Shown here: positions 5,084-11,585 of the stretch, in pieces
Layout: each line of letters opens with the position of its first letter
Position numbering within the stretch: the first letter of the stretch is position 1
DNA from: Candidatus Hydrogenedentota bacterium
Lineage (GTDB): Bacteria > Hydrogenedentota > Hydrogenedentia > Hydrogenedentiales > CAITNO01
Length of the DNA stretch: 12,852 nucleotides
Assembly (NCBI GenBank): GCA_903922535.1
Contig: CAIXUF010000399.1
Location: forward strand, 1 to 12,852
Direction of reading: 5' to 3'
Notes under the pieces: model-generated
The model's input: only the letters and a program-made list of their open reading frames with translations
What the model was told of the DNA's origin: nothing
The model's database searches: none
Position numbers and translations under genes: made by a program

Positions 5084-6620
5084 AAAACCATACACCGACG
5101 AAGTCGCCGTAATCCTCGGCGGAAAAGACATCACCCGCGGCTATGTCGATGCGCTCCCCTATCTGCCGCCCACCGACCGAATCCTCGGCATTGCCGGCGG
5201 TTGGAAAGGTTACGAGGAACTACTGCGCGACGACCAGGTTCAGGCCACCTTCTCACAACGCCGCCTGGCCGTCGTACGAAAGCCCTGGGTGGTCGAGCCC
5301 GCCAGTCCGTCTCGCATCGACAAACGCGCCGCGCTGCTCATTGAAGACACACTCAAGAAGATCCCCTGGGACAGCATCACCGACCAGATGCTCTATGCGC
5401 GCTTTTTCGGCTTTGCCGTCGCCGAGATTATCTGGGCGGCAGACGCATCCGGCGTGCGCATTGACGACATCCGCGTCCGAGACCGTGCGCGCTTTGCCTT
5501 CGCGCCCGACGGTTCCTTGCGCATGTTTACAATGTCCGCACCAATGGGCGAAGCGCTGCCAGACCGAAAGTTCTGGGTCGCCCAGGTCGGAGCAACCCAT
5601 CATGATGAGCCCTATGGCCGCGGACTCGGCAATGCCCTCTATTGGCCAATTTGGTTCAAACGAAACGGCGCAAAATTCTGGAGCGTCTACCTTGAAAAAT
5701 TCGGGGCGCCCACGCCCATAGGCAAGTTTCCAAAGGGCACGGAAAAAGAACAGCGCGACAAACTCCTCCAAGCCCTCAGCGCCATTCAGACCGACGCGGC
5801 AGTGGTAATTCCTGATGACATGGTGGTTCAACTCCTGGAAGCCACCCGGGGCGGCAACGCCGGCTATGAAAACTGGATGGCCTACTGGGATCATGCCATA
5901 GCTAAAATCGTCCTGGGTCAAACGATGACCACTGAGAACGGCGGGTCGCTGGCCCAAGCACAGGTGCACATGGAGGTGCGCGAGGACTTTGTTGTTTCAG
6001 ATGCGGATATCATTTCCGCCAGCGCGACAGAAACATGGGTCAAATGGCTCGTTGAATACAACCTTCCCGGCGCCGGTATTCCCAGCGTGTCCCGTGAAAC
6101 CGAAGTCCAGGAAGATCTCAAGACCCGCGCCGATCGCGACAAGGCTCTCCGTGAACAGGGCTATCGCCTCAAGCCCGACGCCGTAAAAAGAATCTACGGC
6201 GACGACTATGAATTCATCGGCGACGCCGCGTCCGCCCCCACTGGGAGCGCTGGCGTCCCGCCGGCTTCCGGTACCGCAGGCGTCCCGCCTGCCGCGCCTG
6301 CCACCATCGAAGCGGCCGAGCGCGACGATACACCCTTCCCCGACCAGGCCGCGCTCGATGCAGCAGTCGAATCCATCACCGCCGAGACTCTCGATGCCCA
6401 GGGATGCGCCCTGCTTGCCCCCATTATGGACGCCTTGAAAAACGCCGACGAAAACCCCGAAGCCTTTCTCGGATGGCTCGCCGATCAGTTCCCGAATACC
6501 GACCCCGGCACCCTCGAAGACATGCTCACCCGCCTAATATTTATCAGCGACCTTTGGGGACGCCTGTCCGAAAAGTCCCCCTTGGAAGGGGGATTTAGGG
6601 GGATGTCTCCCGATGCCTGA
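5073..6620 (+). CDS. DUF935 (Mu gp29-like) portal protein (515 aa)
   Basis: Forms the portal ring at the capsid vertex through which the terminase pumps DNA. Recognisable DUF935 features are the N-terminal TRGYVDALPYLPPTD and LLRDDQVQATFSQRRLAV, the middle PYGRGLGNALYWPIWFK (about 187-203) and EKFGAPTPIGKFPKGT (about 211-226), then KIVLGQTMTTENGGSLAQAQVH (about 286-307). AAGGAAGG upstream is a good ribosome site. Residues about 392-406 (SAGVPPASGTAGVPPA) are a translated double copy of the GCAGGCG palindrome, and the C-terminal SPLEGGFRGM is a translated second repeat type. The insertion in the C-terminal region keeps the frame, so the protein may tolerate it. The stop overlaps the gpF-like start by eight bases. 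Confidence 0.88.
   Translation: MATEKPYTDEVAVILGGKDITRGYVDALPYLPPTDRILGIAGGWKGYEELLRDDQVQATFSQRRLAVVRKPWVVEPASPSRIDKRAALLIEDTLKKIPWDSITDQMLYARFFGFAVAEIIWAADASGVRIDDIRVRDRARFAFAPDGSLRMFTMSAPMGEALPDRKFWVAQVGATHHDEPYGRGLGNALYWPIWFKRNGAKFWSVYLEKFGAPTPIGKFPKGTEKEQRDKLLQALSAIQTDAAVVIPDDMVVQLLEATRGGNAGYENWMAYWDHAIAKIVLGQTMTTENGGSLAQAQVHMEVREDFVVSDADIISASATETWVKWLVEYNLPGAGIPSVSRETEVQEDLKTRADRDKALREQGYRLKPDAVKRIYGDDYEFIGDAASAPTGSAGVPPASGTAGVPPAAPATIEAAERDDTPFPDQAALDAAVESITAETLDAQGCALLAPIMDALKNADENPEAFLGWLADQFPNTDPGTLEDMLTRLIFISDLWGRLSEKSPLEGGFRGMSPDA
6247..6293. repeat. Pair of GCAGGCG-type palindromic repeats inside the portal gene
   Basis: A diverged copy (GCTGGCG-TCC-CGCCGGC, 6249-6265, with one G-U pair in place of A-T) is followed by a perfect copy (hairpin 6276-6292) preceded by GTACC. 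Both keep the hairpin and the reading frame and are translated as SAGVPPA and TAGVPPA. Confidence 0.85.
6576..6606. repeat. TCCCCC-TTGGAA-GGGGGA palindromic dispersed repeat
   Basis: A six-base perfect stem (6576-6581 with 6588-6593) is followed by TTTAGGGGGATGT. From memory this is a widespread intergenic repeat of repeat-rich bacteria, translated as SPLEGGFRGM. Here it forms the end of the portal gene and runs up to seven bases before the next gene's ATG at 6613, possibly supplying GGGGGA as its ribosome site. Confidence 0.75.
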
Positions 6621-7902
6621 GCAGGCCCCTAATCCCGAATGGCTCAACGCCATGTTCGGATTGCCTCCAAAGGACGCTGTTGCGTTTCTTCGGGAGAAGG
6701 GGCTCGCCGTTTCCTGGGACTGGCAGGAAATGCTTGATGAAGCCCATGCCCGCGCATTTACCGTCGCCAAGGCAGCACAACTAGACGTGCTCTGTGACAT
6801 CCGTTCCGGCCTGCTCGATGCGCTCAAAGAGGGGAAGACCTTTCAACAGTTCCGTAAGGAACTTGAACCTCTATTGATAAAACGCGGTTGGTGGGGAAAA
6901 CAGAACATTGTCGGTCCGGACCAAAAAGAACACACAGTCCAACTCGGCAGCCCACATCGCCTCAAGACTATTTACCAGACAAACCTCCAGTCCGCCTACA
7001 TGGCTGGCCGCATGAAAGCGCAAATGGAGGCGAGCATAATCGAGTATCTTCAGTACGTCGCCATCATGGACCGGCGCACACGCCCAACCCATGCCGCATT
7101 AAACGGTCGCGTGTGGCCCAAAGACGATCCCATCTGGAGTTCTATTTATCCGCCCAACGGCTTCCGTTGCCGATGCCGCGTTGTTGGTATGACAGCCGCG
7201 GAGGCGCAAAGTGACGGCGCACAAATTGAGGATTCCGAAGGCCAGATCGAGACCCGCACAGTAAATGTGGGTGCCAGTTCCCTTTCCGGTGAACTTTTTC
7301 CCACAACCCAGACCGGCGTCCGCGTCACACTTCCCAACGGAACGCGTGACATCATGTGGACAGACCCCGGCTTCAACTCCAGCCCCATTGCATGCCATAT
7401 ATTTGACAATTACCTCGGAAAGAAGGCGGTCGATGCCCTTCAAGACGGACCGCTGGCGTTCAAGAAAGTGCAGGATACCGTATTATCCCAAACCCGCATG
7501 AAGGCATGGCTCTACTTCCTGGAAAATTCAAAAAAATACGGACAACCCCAGGGAAAGACCATGACCGTTGGCGTCCTTCCATTTCATGTCGCCACGGAGA
7601 CCGGATTCGCGCCAATATTGAACGTCAACGATCGCCTTGTCATGGGAGGAAAGGCTATCCGTCATGGCGCCGCGAAAGATGGACTTTCGCTTCAAGATTG
7701 GCGCGATCTCCCGAACAAACTCCCACATGCCGAATGGTATACGGACACGCACAGTGGGAACGTTGTCGCCGTAATGGAAGGAAACACCCTGAGCGCAGTT
7801 TTCTCAAAAGAGGGAAAGATGGACACCGTCTACAGAGACACACACATTGAACGGAAAATAAGAGAGAAACTGTGGGTGAGACTTGATCATGCGCAGTCAT
7901 GA
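6613..7902 (+). CDS. Mu gpF/gp30-like minor head protein with C-terminal extra domain (429 aa)
   Basis: Head morphogenesis protein associated with the portal. The Phage_Mu_F domain covers about residues 45-195, with the hallmark MDRRTRPTHAALNGRVW (152-168), DDPIW (171-175) and the metal-site-like PPNGFRCRCRV (180-190). A further domain spans about 285-425 (GKAIRHG, DWRDLPNKLP, GNVVAVMEG, HIERKIREKLW). Its pattern is reminiscent of the nuclease-like or toxin-like (PBECR-type, barnase/EndoU-like) domains often fused to Mu F proteins, but I cannot assign it firmly. The start overlaps the portal stop. Codon use is less C-biased than in the upstream terminase and similar to the portal's middle part. 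Confidence 0.85.
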   Translation: MPEQAPNPEWLNAMFGLPPKDAVAFLREKGLAVSWDWQEMLDEAHARAFTVAKAAQLDVLCDIRSGLLDALKEGKTFQQFRKELEPLLIKRGWWGKQNIVGPDQKEHTVQLGSPHRLKTIYQTNLQSAYMAGRMKAQMEASIIEYLQYVAIMDRRTRPTHAALNGRVWPKDDPIWSSIYPPNGFRCRCRVVGMTAAEAQSDGAQIEDSEGQIETRTVNVGASSLSGELFPTTQTGVRVTLPNGTRDIMWTDPGFNSSPIACHIFDNYLGKKAVDALQDGPLAFKKVQDTVLSQTRMKAWLYFLENSKKYGQPQGKTMTVGVLPFHVATETGFAPILNVNDRLVMGGKAIRHGAAKDGLSLQDWRDLPNKLPHAEWYTDTHSGNVVAVMEGNTLSAVFSKEGKMDTVYRDTHIERKIREKLWVRLDHAQS

Positions 7903-8095
7903 AAGGCATCAGTCGAAACGACAATGCCCGGTCTTGAGCGGGGGTCTCGAACCCCATAGAGCGGATGGCTTTCGAGGACGCCTCACAGCTAATCCTGCCT
8001 TTCGGCCCATTGAGCCTCGCCTCCGGAGCGACTCTACTCTCGACCAGGCACATTCATTGTATCACAACAGCACTGACACACAGAAAGTCCCCGGC
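7903..8095. other. No supported gene (193 bases after gpF-like)
   Basis: The region opens with ATGAAAGG overlapping the gpF-like stop, but that frame closes after 12 codons. The GGGTCTCGAACCCC palindrome at about 7944 recalls a tRNA T-arm on the - strand, yet no matching acceptor, D-arm or anticodon arm was found. It may be decayed coding DNA. Confidence 0.5.
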
Positions 8096-8290
8096 ATGAA
8101 CAGACGCTTCCGCCGCGCAACAATCTGTGCCATCGCGCTGGCCGCCTGCCTCTTGCAGGGCTGCCTTCACATGCTCGCCTATCGTCAATGGCAGCAAAGC
8201 GAAACGCGTACCGCAGGCGTCCCGCCTGCCCTCGCCAGTCCCACCCGTCCCATTTCCAGCGCGCCACGGGAACATTCAAATGACCGTTGA
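8096..8290 (+). CDS. Small putative lipoprotein (64 aa)
   Basis: Starts with a positively charged N-terminus (MNRRFRR), a hydrophobic stretch (ATICAIALAACLL) and a lipobox LLQGC with Cys23, so it is probably a lipoprotein. After about 15 further residues (LHMLAYRQWQQSE) the frame enters the GCAGGCG palindromic repeat (TAGVPPA) and low-complexity sequence, so the original C-terminus was probably lost. It lies between the gpF- and gpG-like genes, not in the lysis cassette. Function unknown; it could be a host-acquired or phage accessory envelope protein. Confidence 0.45.
   Translation: MNRRFRRATICAIALAACLLQGCLHMLAYRQWQQSETRTAGVPPALASPTRPISSAPREHSNDR
8208..8230. repeat. GCAGGCG-TCC-CGCCTGC palindromic repeat, copy 5
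   Basis: Perfect hairpin at 8213-8229 preceded by GTACC. It interrupts the small lipoprotein frame as TAGVPPA. Confidence 0.85.
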
Positions 8291-8627
8291 CCCGCCCCCG
8301 AACAGCTCCCACAAATCATCAACCATTCGGGACCAGCACGACTCCTCTGACCCGGCGGTCCCGTTCCCCTTCACCCTTCGCACTTTACATTTCACCCCTC
8401 CCATTGACCCACCTCCACGCCCCATCTTTCAGCATTACGCAGGCTGCTGGGCGCTCCTGTTACTCGCCGTTTCCATGGGCCCCTGTTGCGGCTTCGTTCC
8501 GACCGACACCACACTGCCCAAACATCGCCATGCTGCGGTTTTGCCACTGCTGTTTTCCCCCCCTCGAAAGAGGCTCAATATGCAACCCGAGTACAAATAT
8601 TGTCTCCCCGGAATTCGACCTCCGTAG
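8280..8627 (+). CDS. Doubtful small ORF with one membrane-like segment (115 aa)
   Basis: ATG 8280 overlaps the lipoprotein stop region and is preceded by GGGAACATTCAA, close to the AAAGGAACATT ribosome site of the holin gene. This is the main reason to list it. The product is Pro/Ser/His-rich, contains a CCCTTCACCC-type repeat (FPFTLRTLHFTPP) and one hydrophobic run (WALLLLAVSMGPCCGF, about 57-72). I do not recognise it. It may be decayed sequence with a surviving start region. Confidence 0.25.
   Translation: MTVDPPPNSSHKSSTIRDQHDSSDPAVPFPFTLRTLHFTPPIDPPPRPIFQHYAGCWALLLLAVSMGPCCGFVPTDTTLPKHRHAAVLPLLFSPPRKRLNMQPEYKYCLPGIRPP
8368..8400. repeat. CCCTTCACCC-type repeat copy
   Basis: CCTTCACCCTTCGCACTTT is followed by a further TTCACCCCTC unit. 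It is the degenerate form also seen, inverted, at 11563-11585. Confidence 0.5.
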
Positions 8628-8715
8628 CAAAACTAGGAGCGCCGGATCCCGACGGCCCGGGCAACTAAAAGGAAGGCCCTTTGAACTGGCTGTAAACAAC
8701 CCTGAAAGGAACATT

Positions 8716-8859
8716 ATGAGTCGGGCACACTGCAAGCGCAGACGGATCGCAAATCAAAGGAACTCCACCCCAATAAAGGGCCTCTGGTGGGCGCTCATGC
8801 GCAAACTTGCAACTGTCGCCAGGTTGTTGAACTGCGGCCACAGCCTTCCGGGAAAGTAA
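8716..8859 (+). CDS. Small basic ORF of unknown function (47 aa)
   Basis: ATG 8716 is preceded by AAAGGAACATT, the same ribosome-site word as the holin gene. The product is strongly basic (MSRAHCKRRRIANQRN...) and ends one base before the gpG-like start, so it could be co-translated with that gene. The position before gpG and small size gave the idea of a Com-type regulator, but the cysteine pattern (only two Cys) does not fit. I do not recognise it. Confidence 0.35.
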   Translation: MSRAHCKRRRIANQRNSTPIKGLWWALMRKLATVARLLNCGHSLPGK

Positions 8860-8860
8860 C

Positions 8861-9349
8861 ATGTCCGATGAAGTCACAACAATAGAAGTGAAGGACAAAG
8901 AGGTCCGCAGCCTTCTGAAACGTCTTACACGCAAATTGCAGGACACCGACCCCCTCATGTCCAATATCGCCGCGCTCATGGCCAGCGCCACCGAGTCACA
9001 ATTTGCAGGCGAAAAAGGTCCCGACGGTCAGGCATGGCCCGGCCTTGCAGAAGCGACAAAAACTGAGCGTGAAAAGCATGGTACATGGCCCGGAAAGATG
9101 CTTCAGATCTCAAGCGCCGGACTTGCCGCGTCCATCCAAACCGAGCACGGAAATGACTATGCACAGATCGGCACGAACAAGGTCTACGGCCCCATCCATT
9201 TCTTTGGAGGAGAGGCCGGGCGCGGACACAAAGCGACCATTCCAGCGCGTCCCTATCTCCCCATTTCAGCCGAGGGAAACCTGGCCGAAACAACCAAGCA
9301 AGACATCCTAAAAATCATGCAAAATTACCTGGACTCGGCCCGTTTCTAG
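8861..9349 (+). CDS. Mu gpG/gp31-like virion morphogenesis protein (162 aa)
   Basis: Belongs to the phage virion morphogenesis family (Mu gpG, P2 gpS-type), involved in head-tail completion. Typical features are the N-terminal helical part (KEVRSLLKRLTRKLQ), ATESQFAGEKGPDGQAWPGLAEAT (residues about 43-66), the LQISSAGLAASIQTEHGNDYAQIGTNKVYGPIHFFGG region (about 80-116) and PARPYLPISAE (about 127-137). The length is normal (about 150-160). GGGAAAG lies upstream as ribosome site. It is the last phage gene, which is odd since structural genes normally continue. Confidence 0.88.
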   Translation: MSDEVTTIEVKDKEVRSLLKRLTRKLQDTDPLMSNIAALMASATESQFAGEKGPDGQAWPGLAEATKTEREKHGTWPGKMLQISSAGLAASIQTEHGNDYAQIGTNKVYGPIHFFGGEAGRGHKATIPARPYLPISAEGNLAETTKQDILKIMQNYLDSARF

Positions 9350-9457
9350 CGCCTTTACGGCCCAATTCTGTAAACAATTTACATAACAAGGAACCGTTTC
9401 CTTAATGAAAAGTTAGGATATACACGCCAATATCAGCCCTTGCAAGCACTTACGCGT

Positions 9458-9604
9458 AGAAAGGGAAATCGGAAGTCCGTTTCCGGTTCACTTCCCTTTC
9501 TCAAAATCCCATCTCCACGGTACTAATGCCGCAAGTGTTTGCGAACAGGCACCTTAAACGGTATTAAATTCCGTCCATAAAAACGGTCAACTTCCCTTTC
9601 TCAA
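9458..9604. repeat. 21-bp direct repeats 100 bp apart with an inverted core copy
   Basis: 9484-9504 and 9584-9604 match at 19 of 21 positions and share the identical word ACTTCCCTTTCTCAA. The ten-base core TTCCCTTTCT (9492-9501 and 9592-9601) also occurs inverted at 9458-9467, making a 10-bp inverted repeat with the first copy. AAGTGTTTGC at 9533-9542 has a near match on the opposite strand around 9443-9452. Such arrays suit transposase, repressor or replication-protein binding. Confidence 0.6.
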
Positions 9605-9796
9605 TCCCGTTTTCCCCGGCGTTGTGGCGCTCACATGAGGTTAATTTCCCCGCAAGTCAAGGTTTCACAAAGGTTTCCGCCCAATTTACCCGTTGCCAGT
9701 CAAACAGGTGCGCCTCCCTGCGTCATAACTCCCCTCCGCATCTCAACTTATCCCGCATCATCCCACCTAGTCTCACCATACCTGTCTGTCCGTCCC

Positions 9797-9802
9797 CTAA
9801 CA
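9797..9802 (-). other. Proposed right terminus of the Mu-like element
   Basis: Phage sequence read inward on the - strand starts TGTTAGGGGACGG immediately after host codons CAC TTC. The + strand ends CCCCTAACA. TG...CA ends are the rule for Mu-type elements. A 5-bp target duplication should be present at the unseen left end. Confidence 0.5.
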
Positions 9803-10570
9803 GAAGTGGATGGAAATGTCGAGGTGCTGGTTGGAGAAGGCGAGCACGGGGAGCAGCCGGTTGAAGAGGGCGCGGGCGTCGTCGCGGCGGCCAGCCTGGT
9901 AGAGAGCGTAGATGCGGGTGTAGATCTCGTGCATGCCGGTGGGCATAAAGGCATGGACGCCGCGATCGAGGGCCTCGATCATTTGCATGACGGCCCAGCC
10001 GCCGGAGACGTGGAGCCGCCCTTGGGTGGCGTCCAGCACGGCGCTGTATTTCATGCCCGCGTTGACGACTTCGACCTTGAGGCAGCGGAACGGCCCCACC
10101 TCTTCGAAGAGGCGCGCGATGAGCGGCACGGGCACGCCGCTGCCGGAGGCGTCCCAATCCTGGAGCATGAGAAAGGGGGGATGCTGATCGGCGACGGCGT
10201 GGACGTTGGAGACGTACTGGGCTTCGTTTTCGTAAGGAATGCTTACGAGGATACCGTCGCAGCCGAGTTCAATCAGCCGCCGCGTGGTGTTCACGCGTTC
10301 TTCTGTGGTGGGGGCCGATGCGCCGCCGATGACGGGGACCCGTCCGGTAACGGTTTGGAGCACGGTGCGGACCATCGTCTCGCGTTCGTCCGCGGCGAGT
10401 TTGCCCACTTCGGCGGCCATGGCGGGCACAAGGAATCCGGCCACGCCCGTGTTGAGGGCATACGCCACGTTCCTGCGCAGGCCGTCGGTGTCGATGGTGT
10501 TCTCGACGGTGAAGGGGGTGTTGAGGACCGTGATGATGCCGGGCATGTGGAGGAGCGGTTTGTCGGGCAT
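9797..10570 (-). pseudogene. DHDPS/N-acetylneuraminate lyase-like aldolase, 3' truncated (257 aa left)
   Basis: A class I aldolase of the DapA/NanA superfamily, usually about 300 residues, that cleaves or forms a pyruvate-containing bond; the substrate is unknown. Visible are the N-terminal strand GIITVLNTPFT, the GxxGE-loop region as GFLVPAMAAEVGKL (about 45-58), ERVNTTRRLIELGCDGILVSIPY with a likely active-site Tyr, and the Schiff-base lysine in FRCLKVE (about 169-175). The frame ends ...NQHLDISIHFC at a TAG formed by the adjoining sequence. Family members continue with a K..L...G....vR.P helical tail, so 40-50 residues are missing exactly where the prophage begins. ATG at 10570; no strong ribosome site. 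Confidence 0.8.
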
Positions 10571-10596
10571 GGTGTGTCCGCCGTGGTCAAGGGTGC

Positions 10597-10645
10597 AAAA
10601 ACAAAACGCGGGCGTCCCCGCCGGGAAATGGCCGGGACGCCCGCG
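10597..10645 (-). terminator. Rho-independent terminator of the ThuA-domain gene
   Basis: A perfect 12-bp stem (10607-10618 with 10634-10645, CGCGGGCGTCCC) encloses a 15-base loop. On the - strand it is followed by TTTTGTTTTT. It begins 12 bases past the ThuA gene stop and 27 bases before the aldolase start, so it should largely separate transcription of the two genes. Confidence 0.85.
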
Positions 10646-10657
10646 AGAAGACGTTCT

Positions 10658-11449
10658 TTAGTTGGAGGCGGGGTCGGCCCACTGGACCGCGTTGGCCATA
10701 ATCTTCTTTACGTTGTTGTCGAAGAAGGTGGGGTTGGTTTCGTGGCCGGCCTGGAAATAGAAGCACTTGCCCTTGCCGGAATGCCAGCACAGGCCCATGC
10801 GCATCACCGGGTCCTTGGCGCCGCCCTTGAGCGTGTAGACACCCTCAAACGGGACCGCATCGGGCGTCGGCACGGCGTAGGGCTCTTTGTAGCGTTCGTT
10901 TTGGATGATCTGGAAGTCCTTCACACCTTTGGCGATGGGGTGGGTTGCGTCTTTTACGGTGATGTCGACCGTGGTGGAGTCGCCCTTGTAGTCGCCCCAG
11001 GAGCAGGCGTCGCCCATGAGGGCCTTGTTCACTTTGGCGAAGTGGGTCGAGTGCAGGCCGATGAAGCCCATGCCGTCCTCTTTTACGCGCTTCACGATCT
11101 TGGCGACCAGTTCGTCCTTCACCAGGTCGTGCTTCTTGTGGCCCCACCACATGAGCACGTCGCAGCGGTTGAGCAGCGCGTCGGGCAGACCCTGTTCGGG
11201 ATCGCTGATGCTGGCCGTGACGACTTCCCAGCCCTTGAGGTCCGCCTTCAGCCCGTCGGCGATGGCGCCGTTGATGTCATTGGGATAGACGCGCTTGGGT
11301 GCGGTGCCTTCGGACCACACCACCACAACCTTCTTCTTCACGTTGGTTTGCTTCGACTGGGCACTCGCGGTGGTGGCGCAGGAACTGAGGGAAATAGTCA
11401 GTGCGGCGGTGAGCGCGAGCGCGCACATCAACTTGCGGTAGATTCTCAT
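10658..11449 (-). CDS. Secreted ThuA-domain protein (263 aa)
   Basis: ThuA domains have a glutamine-amidotransferase-like fold, are common in sugar-utilisation loci, and their reaction is mostly undefined. ATG 11449 starts a clear signal (MRIYRKLMCALALTAALTISLSSC); LSSC could be a lipobox with Cys24, or signal peptidase I could cut after ASA in TTASAQ. The mature part begins VVVVWSEGTAPKRVYPNDIN and contains CDVLMWWGHKKHD, DGMGFIGLHSTHF (the conserved ..G...LH....H region), DATHPIAKGVKDF, PVMRMGLCWHSGKGKCFYFQAGHE and the final helix VKKIMANAVQWA. The length is normal. An open frame extends upstream to 11593 but lacks protein character and includes a repeat. AAAGG at 11-15 bases upstream is a weak ribosome site. 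Confidence 0.85.
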   Translation of the reverse strand: MRIYRKLMCALALTAALTISLSSCATTASAQSKQTNVKKKVVVVWSEGTAPKRVYPNDINGAIADGLKADLKGWEVVTASISDPEQGLPDALLNRCDVLMWWGHKKHDLVKDELVAKIVKRVKEDGMGFIGLHSTHFAKVNKALMGDACSWGDYKGDSTTVDITVKDATHPIAKGVKDFQIIQNERYKEPYAVPTPDAVPFEGVYTLKGGAKDPVMRMGLCWHSGKGKCFYFQAGHETNPTFFDNNVKKIMANAVQWADPASN

Positions 11450-11562
11450 GGCTGATACCTTTTGGTTGTTGTCCCGATGAAACCCGTTGACCCGTTCGCC
11501 GCACGATTCCGGACGGCGAGGGGATATGGTAGGACATGGATGCGGCGGAAGGCAAGCTGAGG

Positions 11563-11585
11563 AAGGGTGAAGTGTGAAGGGTGAA
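11563..11585. repeat. CCCTTCACACTTCACCCTTC-type dispersed repeat
   Basis: AAGGGTGAAGTGTGAAGGGTG is the inverted form of the degenerate repeat at 8368-8400. It lies between the cupin stop and the ThuA gene, linking phage and host sides by repeat content. Confidence 0.55.

Larger units (their letters stand above)
1..9802 (+). mobile_element. Partial Mu-like prophage (lysis and head-packaging module, right end)
   Basis: The gene order endolysin, holin, spanin-like pair, DUF2730-like, VpaChn25_0724-like, gp27-like, gp28-like terminase, DUF935 portal, gpF-like and gpG-like is that of the Mu-like phage middle region. All genes lie on the + strand with short overlaps. The left end and transposase genes are outside the window. 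The right end is placed at 9802 because the host gene on the - strand is cut off there and the adjoining sequence, read inward, starts TGTTAGG, consistent with the TG...CA termini of Mu-type elements. Protease, major capsid and tail genes expected after gpG are missing, so this is probably a deleted or rearranged prophage. Gene identities are clear; the exact boundary is inference. Confidence 0.75.
9350..9802. other. Non-coding phage right-terminal region
   Basis: No gene is visible on either strand. The first 250 bases are clearly more AT-rich than the rest of the window. They hold a 21-base direct repeat, an inverted partner of its core, small hairpins (AAGGAA/TTCCTT at 9388-9403), and a weak TTTACA-N17-CTTAAT promoter-like pair (9378-9406). 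The region ends in CCCCTAACA at 9802, the proposed element terminus. Confidence 0.6.

Noticed and set aside
7935..7965. Possible tRNA T-arm (GGGGTTCGAGACCCC on the - strand)
   Set aside because: No acceptor-stem partner, D-arm or anticodon arm could be folded around it.
8560..8860. Mu Com-like zinc-finger translational regulator
   Set aside because: The small ORFs before gpG lack the paired CxxC motifs; only scattered cysteines are present.
9350..9640. Integron attC site near the AT-rich region, suggested by the IntI fragment
   Set aside because: No convincing pair of GTTRRRY and RYYYAAC core sites was found, and the IntI fragment is 3 kb away.
9635..11455. A 606-codon open frame on the + strand
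   Set aside because: It is antisense to the aldolase and ThuA genes, which show clear family motifs; the long frame is a by-product of high GC.
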